From assembly GCA_963788935.1 (NCBI GenBank), contig CAWBIM010000016.1:620001-684000 (forward strand): DNA of 64,000 bases, written 5' to 3'. How positions within the stretch are numbered: the stretch's first letter is position 1; each line of letters begins with the position of its first letter. Made by a program: the position numbers and the translations under genes. Shown piece by piece: positions 1 through 8,164 of the stretch. The stretch is from JAOPZW01 sp963788935. Its GTDB lineage: Bacteria; Actinomycetota; Thermoleophilia; Solirubrobacterales; Solirubrobacteraceae. The notes beneath the pieces were generated by a model. That model ran no database searches and was not told where the DNA came from. It was given only the letters and a program-made list of their open reading frames with translations.

Positions 1-2
1 AG

Positions 3-854
3 CGCGGGCAGCTGACGGCGCTCGGGCTGAGCGAGAGCGCCGTCGGCCGGCGTGTGGCCACGGGGCGTCTGCACCGCGTGCATCGCGCCGTCTACGCCGT
101 CGGGCATCCGGTCCTCGGGCCGAACGGGCGTCGGCTCGCCGCCGTCCTCGCCTGCGGACCCGCGGCCGTCCTGAGCCACGCGTCGGCCGCGGAGCTTTGG
201 GGGATGCGCGCCCACAACGGCGCCCGGGTCGAGGTGACCGTCGTGGGCGGATCCTCCCGGCGCGGCGAGCGGCTGCGCGTGCACCGGGCGCGCTCGCTGC
301 CGGCCGAGGAGCGCGCGGTCCGGGACGCGATCCCGGTCACGAGCCCCGCGCGGACCGTCCTCGACCTCGCGCCGGTGCTCTCGGAGCGGGCGCTCGAGCG
401 GCTGCTCGACCGCGTCGAGGTCGAGCGGCTGACCGACGTCCGGACGATCCTCGCGACGGTGGCCGCGAACCATGGCCACCACGGCTGTGGACCGCTGCGC
501 CGCACGTTGGCCCAGCACGTCCCCGGGACGACGCTGACGCGGTCGCGGCTCGAGGAGCGCGTCCTCGCGCTGTGCCGCGCCGCCGGCCTGCCGCGCCCGC
601 TCGTCAACCATCCGGTGCTCGGCCTCGAGGTCGACTTCGTCTTTCCGGGCGGCGTGCTGGTCGAGGCCGACAGCTGGCGCTACCACCACCGCCCCGCCGC
701 ATTCGCTCGCGACCGGGAGCGCGACGGCATCCTCGTCCGCGCCGGGTACCGAATCCTGCGCTTCGCCGACGAGCAGATCATCGGCGAGCCGGGCGTCGTG
801 GCGCGGACGATCGCGACCGCCCTCGGGGGGCGTGTGTCATCCGGTGCCCGCTGA
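3..854 (+). CDS. DUF559-type protein with AbiEi-like N-terminus (5' truncated by window)
   Basis: The reading frame is open from base 3, and codons before the first internal GTG (54) encode a helix-turn-helix-like segment (LTALGLSESAVGRRV) typical of the start of this family. The gene therefore begins upstream of the window. The visible 283 residues contain a winged-helix or AbiEi-antitoxin-like N-terminal part followed by a C-terminal restriction-endonuclease-like fold of the DUF559/Vsr type (core EVDFVFPG, then VEADSWRYHH and the YRILRF strand). Such proteins are very common in actinomycetes as solitary genes. The fold suggests DNA cleavage or binding, but no function has been established for this branch. 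No partner toxin gene is visible. Family assignment is from motif recall. Confidence 0.75.
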   Translation, partial: RGQLTALGLSESAVGRRVATGRLHRVHRAVYAVGHPVLGPNGRRLAAVLACGPAAVLSHASAAELWGMRAHNGARVEVTVVGGSSRRGERLRVHRARSLPAEERAVRDAIPVTSPARTVLDLAPVLSERALERLLDRVEVERLTDVRTILATVAANHGHHGCGPLRRTLAQHVPGTTLTRSRLEERVLALCRAAGLPRPLVNHPVLGLEVDFVFPGGVLVEADSWRYHHRPAAFARDRERDGILVRAGYRILRFADEQIIGEPGVVARTIATALGGRVSSGAR

Positions 855-876
855 GCGGGCACCGCGGCGCCCGCCC

Positions 877-1935
877 CTACTCCCCGCGCCCCTCCGGCGT
901 GAGGCTGCTCCAGACCGTCGACGCCGCCGCGCCGAGGTCGGCGTCGGCGTGGACCTCGATGCGCGTCACCCACTTCACCCATTGGAAGCCGCGGTGGCCG
1001 GGGACGACGAGGCGGCACGGGGCGCCGTGGCCGTGGGTGAGGGGCTCGTCACTGACGTGGGTGGCGAGCAGGAGGTCGCGGGCGTCGGCGAGGGCGAAGC
1101 TCCAGCGGTAGCCCGTGACCGACACGACGCGCACGTGCGCGCCCGCGCGTGAGACACCCGCCTCGTCGAGCAGGCGACCGATCCGCACGCCGCGCCAGCG
1201 CTGGGTCGAGGCGAAGCCGCCGGTGCAGTCGAGGGTCGCGACGAGCTCGTCGCCGCGGTCGAGGTCGGCGAGGGCGACCGGGCCCGGCCGCTGCACCTCG
1301 CCGCCGACGGTGACGCCGAACCCGGCGGCATCGAGCGGGCGCGGATGGTCGGCCACCCATGACGTCACCGGGAAGTCGTTGCCCGTGAACGACCCGGAGG
1401 CGTAGGAGCCGGTGAAGCGGCGGTCGGCGCCGTGCAGGCCGAGCAGCCGCTGCAGCGGGCGCTGCGCCGCCCACGCCCCGACCGCGACGACCCCGACCGA
1501 GGCGGCGGCGAGGAACTGCCGGCGGTCGCGCAGGTCGCCGCGGCGCAGGGGCCTCGCCCGCGCGACCGCGTGAAAGAGCACGAGGCCGCCGAGAACGGCG
1601 CCGACGAGCACGTGCCAGCCGAGCAGCGACATCCCGCCGAAGCCGGCGTCGAGCCCGTTCGACCACGCGCTGCCGCTGACGAGGACCGCGGCGACCAGGC
1701 CGAGCGCGGCGAGGCCGAGGCCGGTCCGCGCGTCCCACCGCGCCCGCGCCACGATCCGCGGCCACACGCGCCGCAGCTTCCAGACGAGCACGAGCGCGAG
1801 CGCGGCCCCGCCCGCGGCGTGGACGGCGAACACCCAGGCGCTCGGGCGCGAGCCGGCGAACCACGTCGCGAGACCCGTCCCCAGCCCGAGCGCGACGAGC
1901 AGCGCCAGGCTCCAGTCGGTGCCGCGCGGCGTCAC
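877..1935 (-). CDS. Membrane-anchored molybdopterin-dependent oxidoreductase (sulfite oxidase family)
   Basis: This 352-residue protein has four or so hydrophobic helices in the first 150 residues, a short cytoplasmic RR-rich turn, and a C-terminal domain of the oxidoreductase molybdopterin-binding (sulfite oxidase/YedY) family. The cofactor cysteine lies in TLDCTGGFASTQRW near residue 235, and the downstream GxxW and GFQWVKWV segments are typical of the fold. It probably takes electrons to or from the respiratory chain at the outer face of the membrane; the substrate is unknown. The start is GTG at 1935. A TAGAAT hexamer at 1950-1945 lies only 9 nt upstream, so the mRNA may be leaderless. 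It is convergent with the DUF559 gene, 22 bp apart. Confidence 0.85.
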   Translation of the reverse strand: MTPRGTDWSLALLVALGLGTGLATWFAGSRPSAWVFAVHAAGGAALALVLVWKLRRVWPRIVARARWDARTGLGLAALGLVAAVLVSGSAWSNGLDAGFGGMSLLGWHVLVGAVLGGLVLFHAVARARPLRRGDLRDRRQFLAAASVGVVAVGAWAAQRPLQRLLGLHGADRRFTGSYASGSFTGNDFPVTSWVADHPRPLDAAGFGVTVGGEVQRPGPVALADLDRGDELVATLDCTGGFASTQRWRGVRIGRLLDEAGVSRAGAHVRVVSVTGYRWSFALADARDLLLATHVSDEPLTHGHGAPCRLVVPGHRGFQWVKWVTRIEVHADADLGAAASTVWSSLTPEGRGE

Positions 1936-1944
1936 GGTCGCCGG

Positions 1945-1950
1945 ATTCTA
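1945..1950 (-). promoter_or_regulatory. Putative -10 box (TAGAAT) of leaderless molybdopterin oxidoreductase transcript
   Basis: The hexamer TAGAAT on the minus strand ends 9 nt before the GTG start at 1935. There is no Shine-Dalgarno sequence between them. This matches a -10 element whose transcription start coincides with, or nearly coincides with, the start codon. Confidence 0.4.
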
Positions 1951-2284
1951 CGAGCGCCCCGCGCGCGGCACGCCGGCGCGCCCGCCTCCGACGCCGGCCC
2001 GGCCGCGGGCCACGTCCGAGCGCGGACATGCCTGTCACACCGGGGACACGACGGGCGTTCTCAAGAGTGTGGAAAACCCCCGTTCCCCCGCGCCACCGGA
2101 CGCTGTAAGTTCCTCGACGGATGCCGATGCGTATCTCCTTCTTCTTCACGCTTCCGCCCGCCGCGGACCACTGAGCCGCCCCGGCCGGGGCGCGCCGTCG
2201 AGCGCGCCCCCGCCCCGCGAGAACCGGTCCCCGCGCCCGACCCCGCCAGACCTCACGGTCCCGGCGGTCGTCCCGTCCGTTCTC

Positions 2285-2300
2285 GAAGCGAAGGAGCTTC
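2285..2300 (+). promoter_or_regulatory. Hairpin with rsgA Shine-Dalgarno in its loop
   Basis: GAAGC (2285-2289) pairs with GCTTC (2296-2300), leaving the core of the ribosome binding site AAGGAG (2291-2296) in the loop, 9 nt before the GTG start at 2306. The strong RBS decides this start. The stem is only 5 bp, so a regulatory role is speculative. Confidence 0.4.
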
Positions 2301-2305
2301 ACGCA

Positions 2306-3220
2306 GTGTCCGATCACCCTCTCGCGCGTCTGGGCTGGCGCGCGAACCTGCAGGAACATCTCGACGCGCTCGGCGATCCCGCGCTCGTGCCCGCGCGCGT
2401 CACCGCCGTCGACCGCGGCCGCGCCGTCGTCGACTCCGGCACGCACCAGTGGAGCGCGCCGCTCGCCGGGCGGCTGCGGAAGACCGCGGCCATGCCGGCC
2501 ACGGGCGACTTCGTCGCCGTGCTCCCCGACGGCCCCGTCCGGGCGGTCCTCCCGCGGCGCGGGGTCATCGCCCGCCGCGGCGACGGCGGCCGCGCCGAGG
2601 TCCTCGCGGCCAACGTCGACCTCGCGCTGCTCGCGACCTCGATGAACCGCGACCTCAACCCCCGCCGCCTCGCCCGGTTCCTCGCGATCACGACGCGCGG
2701 CGACGTCGAGCCGGTCGTCCTGCTCACGAAGTCCGACCTCGCCGAGGACCCGATGTGGGTCGCCGACGACCTGCGCATGACGCTCGGCGGCACGCCCGTC
2801 CTGACGGTGAGCGTCCTGGACGGCTCCGGGATGTCGGCGGTCAACGCGCTGATGGCGCCCGGGATCACCGCGGTGCTGCTCGGCACGTCGGGCGTCGGGA
2901 AGTCGACGCTGCTCAACGCGCTGCTCGGCGAGGAGCGCCAGGCGACGGCCGAGGTCCGCGCGAGCGACGACCGCGGCCGCCACACGACGGTCCGCCGCGA
3001 GCTCGTCGAGCTCCCGAGCGGCGCGCTGCTCGTCGACACCCCGGGCCTGCGGCTCGTCGCCCCGCTCGAGGACCACGACGAGGCGGTCCCGCACGTCGAG
3101 GACAAGGAGCGCGAGCGACGCGAGCGGCGCGAGCGCCAGCGCGAGGTCCACCGCGCGCTGCACCGCGAGCACCGCGCCGCCAAGCGCGCCCGGCGGCACT
3201 GGGAGACGCTCGATGACTGA
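2306..3220 (+). CDS. rsgA: RsgA/YjeQ-like circularly permuted GTPase lacking the zinc-binding domain
   Basis: RsgA is a GTPase that assists late assembly of the 30S ribosomal subunit. The start at GTG 2306 is set by AAGGAG 9 nt upstream. The 304-residue protein shows an OB-fold-like N-terminus and the permuted GTPase order: the NKxD-type strand (LLTKSD) comes before the P-loop GTSGVGKST, followed by RHTTVRRE (switch/G2) and DTPGL (G3). After DTPGL the normal family carries a cysteine/histidine zinc domain of roughly 50-70 residues (CxxxxCxH...C pattern). Here that part is absent. The sequence goes directly into a basic helical tail (about 40 residues, rich in R/E) that resembles the usual RsgA C-terminus. 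Either this is a derived paralogue or about 150-200 bp is missing from the sequence. Confidence 0.8.
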   Translation: MSDHPLARLGWRANLQEHLDALGDPALVPARVTAVDRGRAVVDSGTHQWSAPLAGRLRKTAAMPATGDFVAVLPDGPVRAVLPRRGVIARRGDGGRAEVLAANVDLALLATSMNRDLNPRRLARFLAITTRGDVEPVVLLTKSDLAEDPMWVADDLRMTLGGTPVLTVSVLDGSGMSAVNALMAPGITAVLLGTSGVGKSTLLNALLGEERQATAEVRASDDRGRHTTVRRELVELPSGALLVDTPGLRLVAPLEDHDEAVPHVEDKERERRERRERQREVHRALHREHRAAKRARRHWETLDD

Positions 3221-3232
3221 CGCACGCGCTGC

Positions 3233-3298
3233 AGATGGAAGATTCCGCGCGCCATTGTCGCGGTCGCCCGGCGCGCCGGGCCGCGGAATCAACCATCT
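3233..3298. terminator. Nested inverted repeat between rsgA and ybaK (likely terminator)
   Basis: AGATGG (3233-3238) and GATTCCGCG (3241-3249) are mirrored by CGCGGAATC (3282-3290) and CCATCT (3293-3298). This gives an interrupted 15-bp stem over 66 nt. Inside it sits a perfect 14-bp palindrome, CCCGGCGCGCCGGG (3267-3280). It starts 12 nt after the rsgA stop codon. There is no T-run, so it would be the hairpin-only type of terminator often seen in actinomycetes, or an RNA structure or protein-binding site. Confidence 0.5.
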
Positions 3299-3312
3299 AG
3301 GGTGTCGCGGCC

Positions 3313-3774
3313 ATGGCCGGCCGCGACACCCCCGCGACCACCGCCGCCCGCAAGGCGGGCATCGAGCACCGCGTCCACGAGTACGACCACGACCCGGACG
3401 CGGCCTCGTACGGGCTCGAGGCGGCGGAGGCGCTCGGCCAGGATCCGGCGCGCGTCTTCAAGACCCTCGTCGCCGACCTCGACGGGACGCTGACCGTCTG
3501 CATCGTGCCCGTGACCGACGAGCTCGACCTGCGCTCGCTGGGCAAGCGGGCGCGCATGGCCGACACCGCCAAGGCCGAGCGGACGACCGGCTACGTCGCC
3601 GGCGGCATCAGCCCGCTCGGCCAGCGCCGCGCGCTCCCGACGCTGGTCGACGAGAGCGCGCTCGAGTACGACACCGTCTACGTCAGCGCGGGCCGCCGCG
3701 GCCTCGAGATCGAGCTCGCGCCCGGCGACCTCGTGGCGCTCACGGGGGCGACCGTCCGCAGACTGCGGCGCTGA
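3313..3774 (+). CDS. ybaK: YbaK/EbsC-type Cys-tRNA(Pro) deacylase
   Basis: The 153-residue protein matches the single-domain YbaK/ProX editing family along its whole length, including the conserved VFKTLV lysine segment near residue 51 and the GGISPLGQ loop near residue 98. It hydrolyses cysteine misacylated on tRNA-Pro in the cytoplasm. The start at ATG 3313 has no clear Shine-Dalgarno; a TAGGGT hexamer at 3298-3303 could be a -10 box for a nearly leaderless mRNA. It is separated from rsgA by the inverted repeat at 3233-3298, so it is probably transcribed on its own. Confidence 0.9.
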   Translation: MAGRDTPATTAARKAGIEHRVHEYDHDPDAASYGLEAAEALGQDPARVFKTLVADLDGTLTVCIVPVTDELDLRSLGKRARMADTAKAERTTGYVAGGISPLGQRRALPTLVDESALEYDTVYVSAGRRGLEIELAPGDLVALTGATVRRLRR

Positions 3775-3825
3775 GCGCCAGCGGATACAGTTCCGCCGCC
3801 CTCCGACCTGCCTCTCGTGTCCTGT

Positions 3826-3845
3826 CACACGAAGGGAGGAGTGTG
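3826..3845 (+). promoter_or_regulatory. Hairpin with Shine-Dalgarno in its loop, before the GH3 gene
   Basis: CACAC (3826-3830) can pair with GTGTG (3841-3845), exposing GGGAGGA (3834-3840) in the loop just before ATG 3847. An alternative stem, CGTGT/ACACG (within 3817-3832), would compete for the CACAC arm. The same arrangement appears at 33999-34018. Confidence 0.4.
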
Positions 3846-3846
3846 C

Positions 3847-6154
3847 ATGTCCTCACGAGGACCGTGGCGGTCCCGTGTCGTGGCGATCGGTGCGTGCGCC
3901 GTCGCGATCGGAGGCGCCGTCGCCGGTGGGGTGATCGCCGCCGGCGATCCCGACCCGCTGACGCCGACGCGCAAGCCGGCCGACCAGAACATCGAGAAGC
4001 GCGTCGACCGCCTCCTCGGCCGGATGACGCTGCAGGAGAAGCTCGAGCAGATCCAGCTGCTCGCGGACAACCAGGTCCTCGACGCCGACGGCAACGTCAA
4101 GCCCGACGACGCCCGCAAGGGCCTCGGCGGGGTCTTCAGCCTCACCGACCCGGCGAAGATCAACCAGCTGCAGCACATCGCGGTGGAGCAGTCGCGGCTG
4201 CACATCCCGATCCTGTTCGCCTTCGACACGATCCACGGCTTCAAGACGATCTTCCCGATCCCGCTCGGGCAGGCGTCGAGCTTCGATCCCGACGTCGCCG
4301 CGACCGACGACACGATCGCCGCGCGCGAGTCCGCGGCGTCCGGGATCAAGCAGATCTACAGCCCGATGGTCGACGTCTCGCACGAGCCGCGGTGGGGCCG
4401 CATCGCCGAGGGCGCGGGCGAGGATCCGTTCCTCGGCTCGGTCATGGCCGCGACGCGCGTGCGCGCCGCCCAGGGCAGCGACTACAGCGCGCCCGACAAG
4501 GTCATCACGAGCCCGAAGCACCTCGCCGCCTACGGCCAGCCCGAGGGCGGCCGCGAGTACAACACGACCGACATGTCCGAGCAGCGGCTGCGGAACATGT
4601 ACCTCCCGCCGTTCAAGGCCGCGGTCGACGCGGGCGCCGACACGTCGATGTGCTCGTTCAACGCGATCAACGGCGTGCCCGGGTGCGCGAACTCCGAGAC
4701 GGAGACGGACATCCTCAAGCACGAGTGGGGCTTCGACGGCTTCATCGAGAGCGACTACACCGCCGTCGCCGAGCTCCGCGCCTGCCCGCCGGTCAACCCC
4801 GACACCGGCCCGTGCGGCCACGGCTTCGCGGCCGACGGCCCCGACGCCGCGCGCCTGGCGCTGAACGCCGGGACGGACTCCGAGATGGTCTCGACGAACG
4901 TCGTCGACTTCGGCGCGCAGCTCGTGCGCTCGGGCCAGGTCTCGATCAAGCGCATCGACGACGCGGTCCGCCGCATCCTGCGCGTGAAGTTCCGCGCCGG
5001 CCTGTTCGAGCACCCGTTCGTCGACGAGTCGCAGGTCCCGGCGAAGACGATGCAGCCCGCCGACGTCGCCGCGGCGCGCAGCGTCGCCGGCCGCTCGATG
5101 GTGCTGCTCAAGAACGAGGGCGGGACGCTCCCGCTGAAGGACGACGTCAAGTCCGTCGCCGTCGTCGGCCCGCTCGGTGAACAACCAGGCCGACCTGCTC
5201 GGCCCGTGGTCGGGCAAGGGCGACCCGGCGGCGGTCGTGCCCGTGCTCGACGGCATCAAGGCCGCGGTCCCGGACGCGAACGTCACGTTCACGCCGGGCT
5301 GCGACATCAACTGCGCGGATGACAGCGGGTTCGCGGCCGCGGCGAGCGCCGCGAGCGCGGCCGACGCGACGGTCGTCGTGGTCGGCGAGTCGGCGGCGAT
5401 GAGCGGCGAGGCCTCCTCGCGCGCGGAGATCTCGCTGCCGGGCCGCCAGGAGGACCTCATCGCGGCGATCAAGACGACCGGCAAGCCGTTCGCCGTCGTG
5501 CTGATGAACGGCCGCCCGCTCACGCTCGACGACGTCGACGCGAATGCGCCGGCGATCCTCGAGGCGTGGTTCCCGGGCAGCCAGGGCGGCAACGCGGTCG
5601 CCGACGTCCTGTTCGGGAAGGTCAACCCGGGCGGCAAGCTGCCCGTGACGTTCCCGCACAGCGTCGGCCAGATCCCGCTGTACTACAACCACGAGAACAC
5701 GGGCCGGCCGGCGGACCCGAACAACAAGTTCACGTCGAAGTACCTCGACGCGCCGGTCACCCCGCTGTACGAGTTCGGGTTCGGCCTGAGCTACACGACG
5801 TTCACGGTCTCGAACCTGCACCTCACCGCGACGACGATGTCCCCGAAGGGGCACATCACCGCGACCGTCGACGTGCAGAACACCGGCTCGCGGACCGGGG
5901 ACGACGTGGTCCAGCTCTACATCCACGACCCGGTCGCGAGCATCGTGCAGCCGGTGCGCCGCCTGCGCGGCTTCCAGCGCGTCACGCTCGACGGGGGTCA
6001 GAAGCGGACCCTGCAGTTCACGCTCGACAAGGACGACGTCGGCTTCTACGACAACACCGGCCGGTTCGTCGTCGAGCCGGGGGCGATCGACGTGTTCGCC
6101 AACGACCGCTCGAGCGGTGGCGAGCAGGCGACGTTCCGCGTGACCGCGCGCTGA
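3847..6154 (+). CDS. Secreted glycoside hydrolase family 3 beta-glucosidase (one frameshift near 5175)
   Basis: This is a GH3 enzyme of the BglX type that releases glucose from beta-glucosides outside the cell. The start is ATG 3847 with GGGAGGA 6 nt upstream, and it begins with a signal peptide (hydrophobic stretch about residues 10-30). The N-terminal TIM-barrel domain includes KHLAAYG (near residue 226) and the nucleophile aspartate in GFIESDYTAV (about residue 302). The C-terminal domain carries GESAAMSGE and GGNAVADVLFGKVNPGGKLP, then a fibronectin-III-like tail with YEFGFGLSYT. The reading frame shifts by one base near 5170-5180, inside the inter-domain strand VAVVGPL / NNQADLLGPW; both halves are otherwise intact, so a sequencing insertion is likely. 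Total about 768 residues, normal for the family. Confidence 0.88.
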
Positions 6155-6188
6155 GACGCGGCATCGCGGTTCCGGGCCCGCGCGGCGG

Positions 6189-6560
6189 TCAGTCGTCGCG
6201 CGGGCTCGGGCGAGCCGCGGCGACGAGCGCGCGCTCGGCCGCCGCGCGTGAGCCGAACCGCGGGGCGACGACGGGGCGCATGGGGTCGGTGGCGGCCGCG
6301 TCGGGGTCGAGCGGGCCGGCGTACTCCCACGGCTCGCGCGGCGGCGTCGGCGGAGCGAGGCGCAGCGTGCCGCGCTCGTCGACGATCGCGCACGTCCGCG
6401 CGGAGTCGAGGGCGACGGCCTCGAAGACGGTGCCGCCCACGACCGCGTGGCGGACGAACCGGACCGGCTCGCCGAGCACGGCCGCGAAGCCGGCCGCCTC
6501 GCGCAGCGCGCGGCGCTGACGCCGGTGGGCGACCTCGATGGCGTGCTCCGCGGTGATCAT
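6189..6560 (-). CDS. Hypothetical protein (123 aa)
   Basis: I do not recognise this family. From ATG 6560 it encodes a 123-residue protein that begins with a basic helix (MITAEHAIEVAHRRQRRALREA), continues with short beta-type segments (VRFVRHAVVGGTVFEAVAL; TCAIVDERGTLRL), and ends in a proline-rich, low-complexity tail. No signal peptide or membrane segment is present. The frame continues upstream of 6560 but with low coding character. It lies convergent to the GH3 gene, 34 bp from its stop, and divergent from the S53 protease gene. Confidence 0.55.
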   Translation of the reverse strand: MITAEHAIEVAHRRQRRALREAAGFAAVLGEPVRFVRHAVVGGTVFEAVALDSARTCAIVDERGTLRLAPPTPPREPWEYAGPLDPDAAATDPMRPVVAPRFGSRAAAERALVAAARPSPRDD

Positions 6561-6744
6561 GCACCGGAATCTAGAACCGGTCCGGACACGGGCGTAGCGC
6601 AGATCGCGCAGCGTTGCGCGGCAGGAGACGCAGATCGCATCAGACCTCCGTTGGTCTGCCGGCGGACAGGCCGATGCGAGGCTTCGCAACGCCCGGTCAT
6701 AGGGTGCCCGCCGGGGTACGTCCGACGACTCGGGAGGGTCAGAC

Positions 6745-8107
6745 TTGAAGCGACGTGTCGTTGTCCTCGCCGCCGCCTGCGCGGCCGCGGCGAGTCTCTT
6801 CGCGGCGGCCGGGGCCGCCGCGCACCCGGTGATCTCGGGGCATCAGGTGCCCCACGTGTTCGTCAAGCACTCGGGCGCGGCCCCGACGACCGCGGACTGC
6901 GAGGCGGCCTTCCAGGTCGCCTGCTACTCGCCGGCCCAGCTGCAGAAGGCCTACGACCTCGCGCCGCTCTACGGCGCCGGCCTGAACGGGGCGGGGAAGA
7001 CCATCGTCATCGTCGACAGCTTCGGCTCGCCGACGATCGAGCACGATCTCGCGCAGTTCGACAGCGACTTCGGCCTGCCGGCCCCGCCGTCGCTGAAGAT
7101 CATCACGCCGGCCGGCGCGCCGCCGCCGTTCGACCCCGCCGACGAGGACATGGTCGGCTGGGCGGGCGAGACGACGCTCGACGTCGAGTGGGCGCACGCG
7201 ATCGCGCCCGGGGCGAACATCCTGCTCGTCGAGACCCCGGTGGACGAGACCGAGGGCGAGCAGGGCTTCCCGGAGATCGTGGCGGCCGAGAACTTCGTCA
7301 TCGACCACGACCTCGGCGACGTGATCTCGCAGAGCTTCGGCGCCACCGAGGAGACGTTCCAGAGCAAGGCGTCGCTGCTGAGCCTGCGGGGCGCGTTCAA
7401 GAACGCCGCGCGCCACCACGTGACCGTGCTCGGCGCGTCCGGCGACACGGGCCCGACGGACTTCATGCTCGACCTCGAGAACGTGTTCCGCACGCAGGTC
7501 AACAGCTGGCCGTCCTCGGACCCGCTCGTGACCTCGGTCGGCGGCACGCAGCTGCACCTCGACGCGGCCGGCAACCGCCTCCAGCCCGACAACGTCTGGA
7601 ACGACATCCCGATCGGGATCGACGCCTCGGGCGGCGGCGGCCCGTCGCACGTGTTCCCGCGCCCGGACTTCCAGGACGCACACGAACACCGGCGCGGGCA
7701 ACGCGCGCGCGACGCCCGACATCTCGATGAGCGCGGCCGTCGACGGCGGCGCGCTCGTGTTCGAGTCGTTCCCCGGCGACCCCGGCGGCTACTCGATCGT
7801 GGGCGGCACGAGCTGGGCGACGCCGCTGTTCTCGGGCATCGTCGCGATCGCCGACCAGGCCGCGGGCCATCGCCTCGGGCGCATCAACCCGGCGCTGTAC
7901 GACAGGCTCGCCGGCCGGCACGGCGGCTCGGGCATCGTCGACGTCACGCTCGGCGACAACACGTTCACGCAGCTCGACGCCGACGGGAACCCCGAGTTCA
8001 CCGTCCCGGGCTTCGCGGCCGTCGCGGGCTACGACATGGCGAGCGGCCTCGGCACGGTCGACGCCGCGCCGTTCGTCGCGCAGCTGGCCAAGCGGGCGCG
8101 CCCCTGA
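6745..8107 (+). CDS. Secreted S53 (sedolisin-type) serine-carboxyl peptidase (frameshift near 7677)
   Basis: Sedolisins are acid-active proteases with a Ser-Glu-Asp triad. The TTG start at 6745 is set by GGGAGG (6732-6737) and opens a signal peptide ending around AAAHP (residue 27). The catalytic Glu and Asp are in GETTLDVEWAHAIAP (about residues 145-155), and the catalytic Ser is in GGTSWATPLFSG in the second reading frame. The oxyanion Asp is probably in ASGDTGPTD. The frame changes by one base near 7670-7680 (PDFQDA, then NTGAGNARATPDIS), consistent with one inserted base. No pro-domain is seen: the mature catalytic region starts soon after the signal peptide, as in kumamolisin-like secreted actinobacterial members. 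It ends with a strong hairpin (8129-8155). Confidence 0.85.
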
Positions 8108-8128
8108 GCTGACACCGGACCGCGTGCT

Positions 8129-8155
8129 GCCGGGCGGCGCCCCCCGCCGCCCGGC
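8129..8155. terminator. Bidirectional hairpin terminator between convergent genes
   Basis: A perfect 10-bp stem, GCCGGGCGGC (8129-8138) with GCCGCCCGGC (8146-8155), has a 7-nt loop. It sits between the ends of the S53 protease (plus) and the TPP enzyme (minus). There is no T-run, as is common in very GC-rich actinomycetes. Confidence 0.6.
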
Positions 8156-8164
8156 CGCCGCGCG

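Larger units (their letters stand above)
1936..2305. other. 370-bp gene-free stretch: divergent promoter region and rsgA leader
   Basis: No coding region is supported here. It holds the -10 box of the minus-strand oxidoreductase at its left end. A relatively A/T-rich patch around 2070-2150 includes GGAAAAC near 2078 and TGTAAG near 2105, which could contain the plus-strand promoter, but I could not assign clear -35/-10 boxes. The right end is a long leader that closes with a small hairpin presenting the rsgA ribosome binding site (2285-2300). A pyrimidine-rich run around 2135-2160 is the other visible peculiarity. Confidence 0.5.

Noticed and set aside
1049..3292. Long minus-strand open frame antisense to rsgA and through the 5' part of the oxidoreductase gene
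   Set aside because: Composition is Arg/Ala-rich with no domain signature; it conflicts with two clear genes and is a GC-driven shadow.
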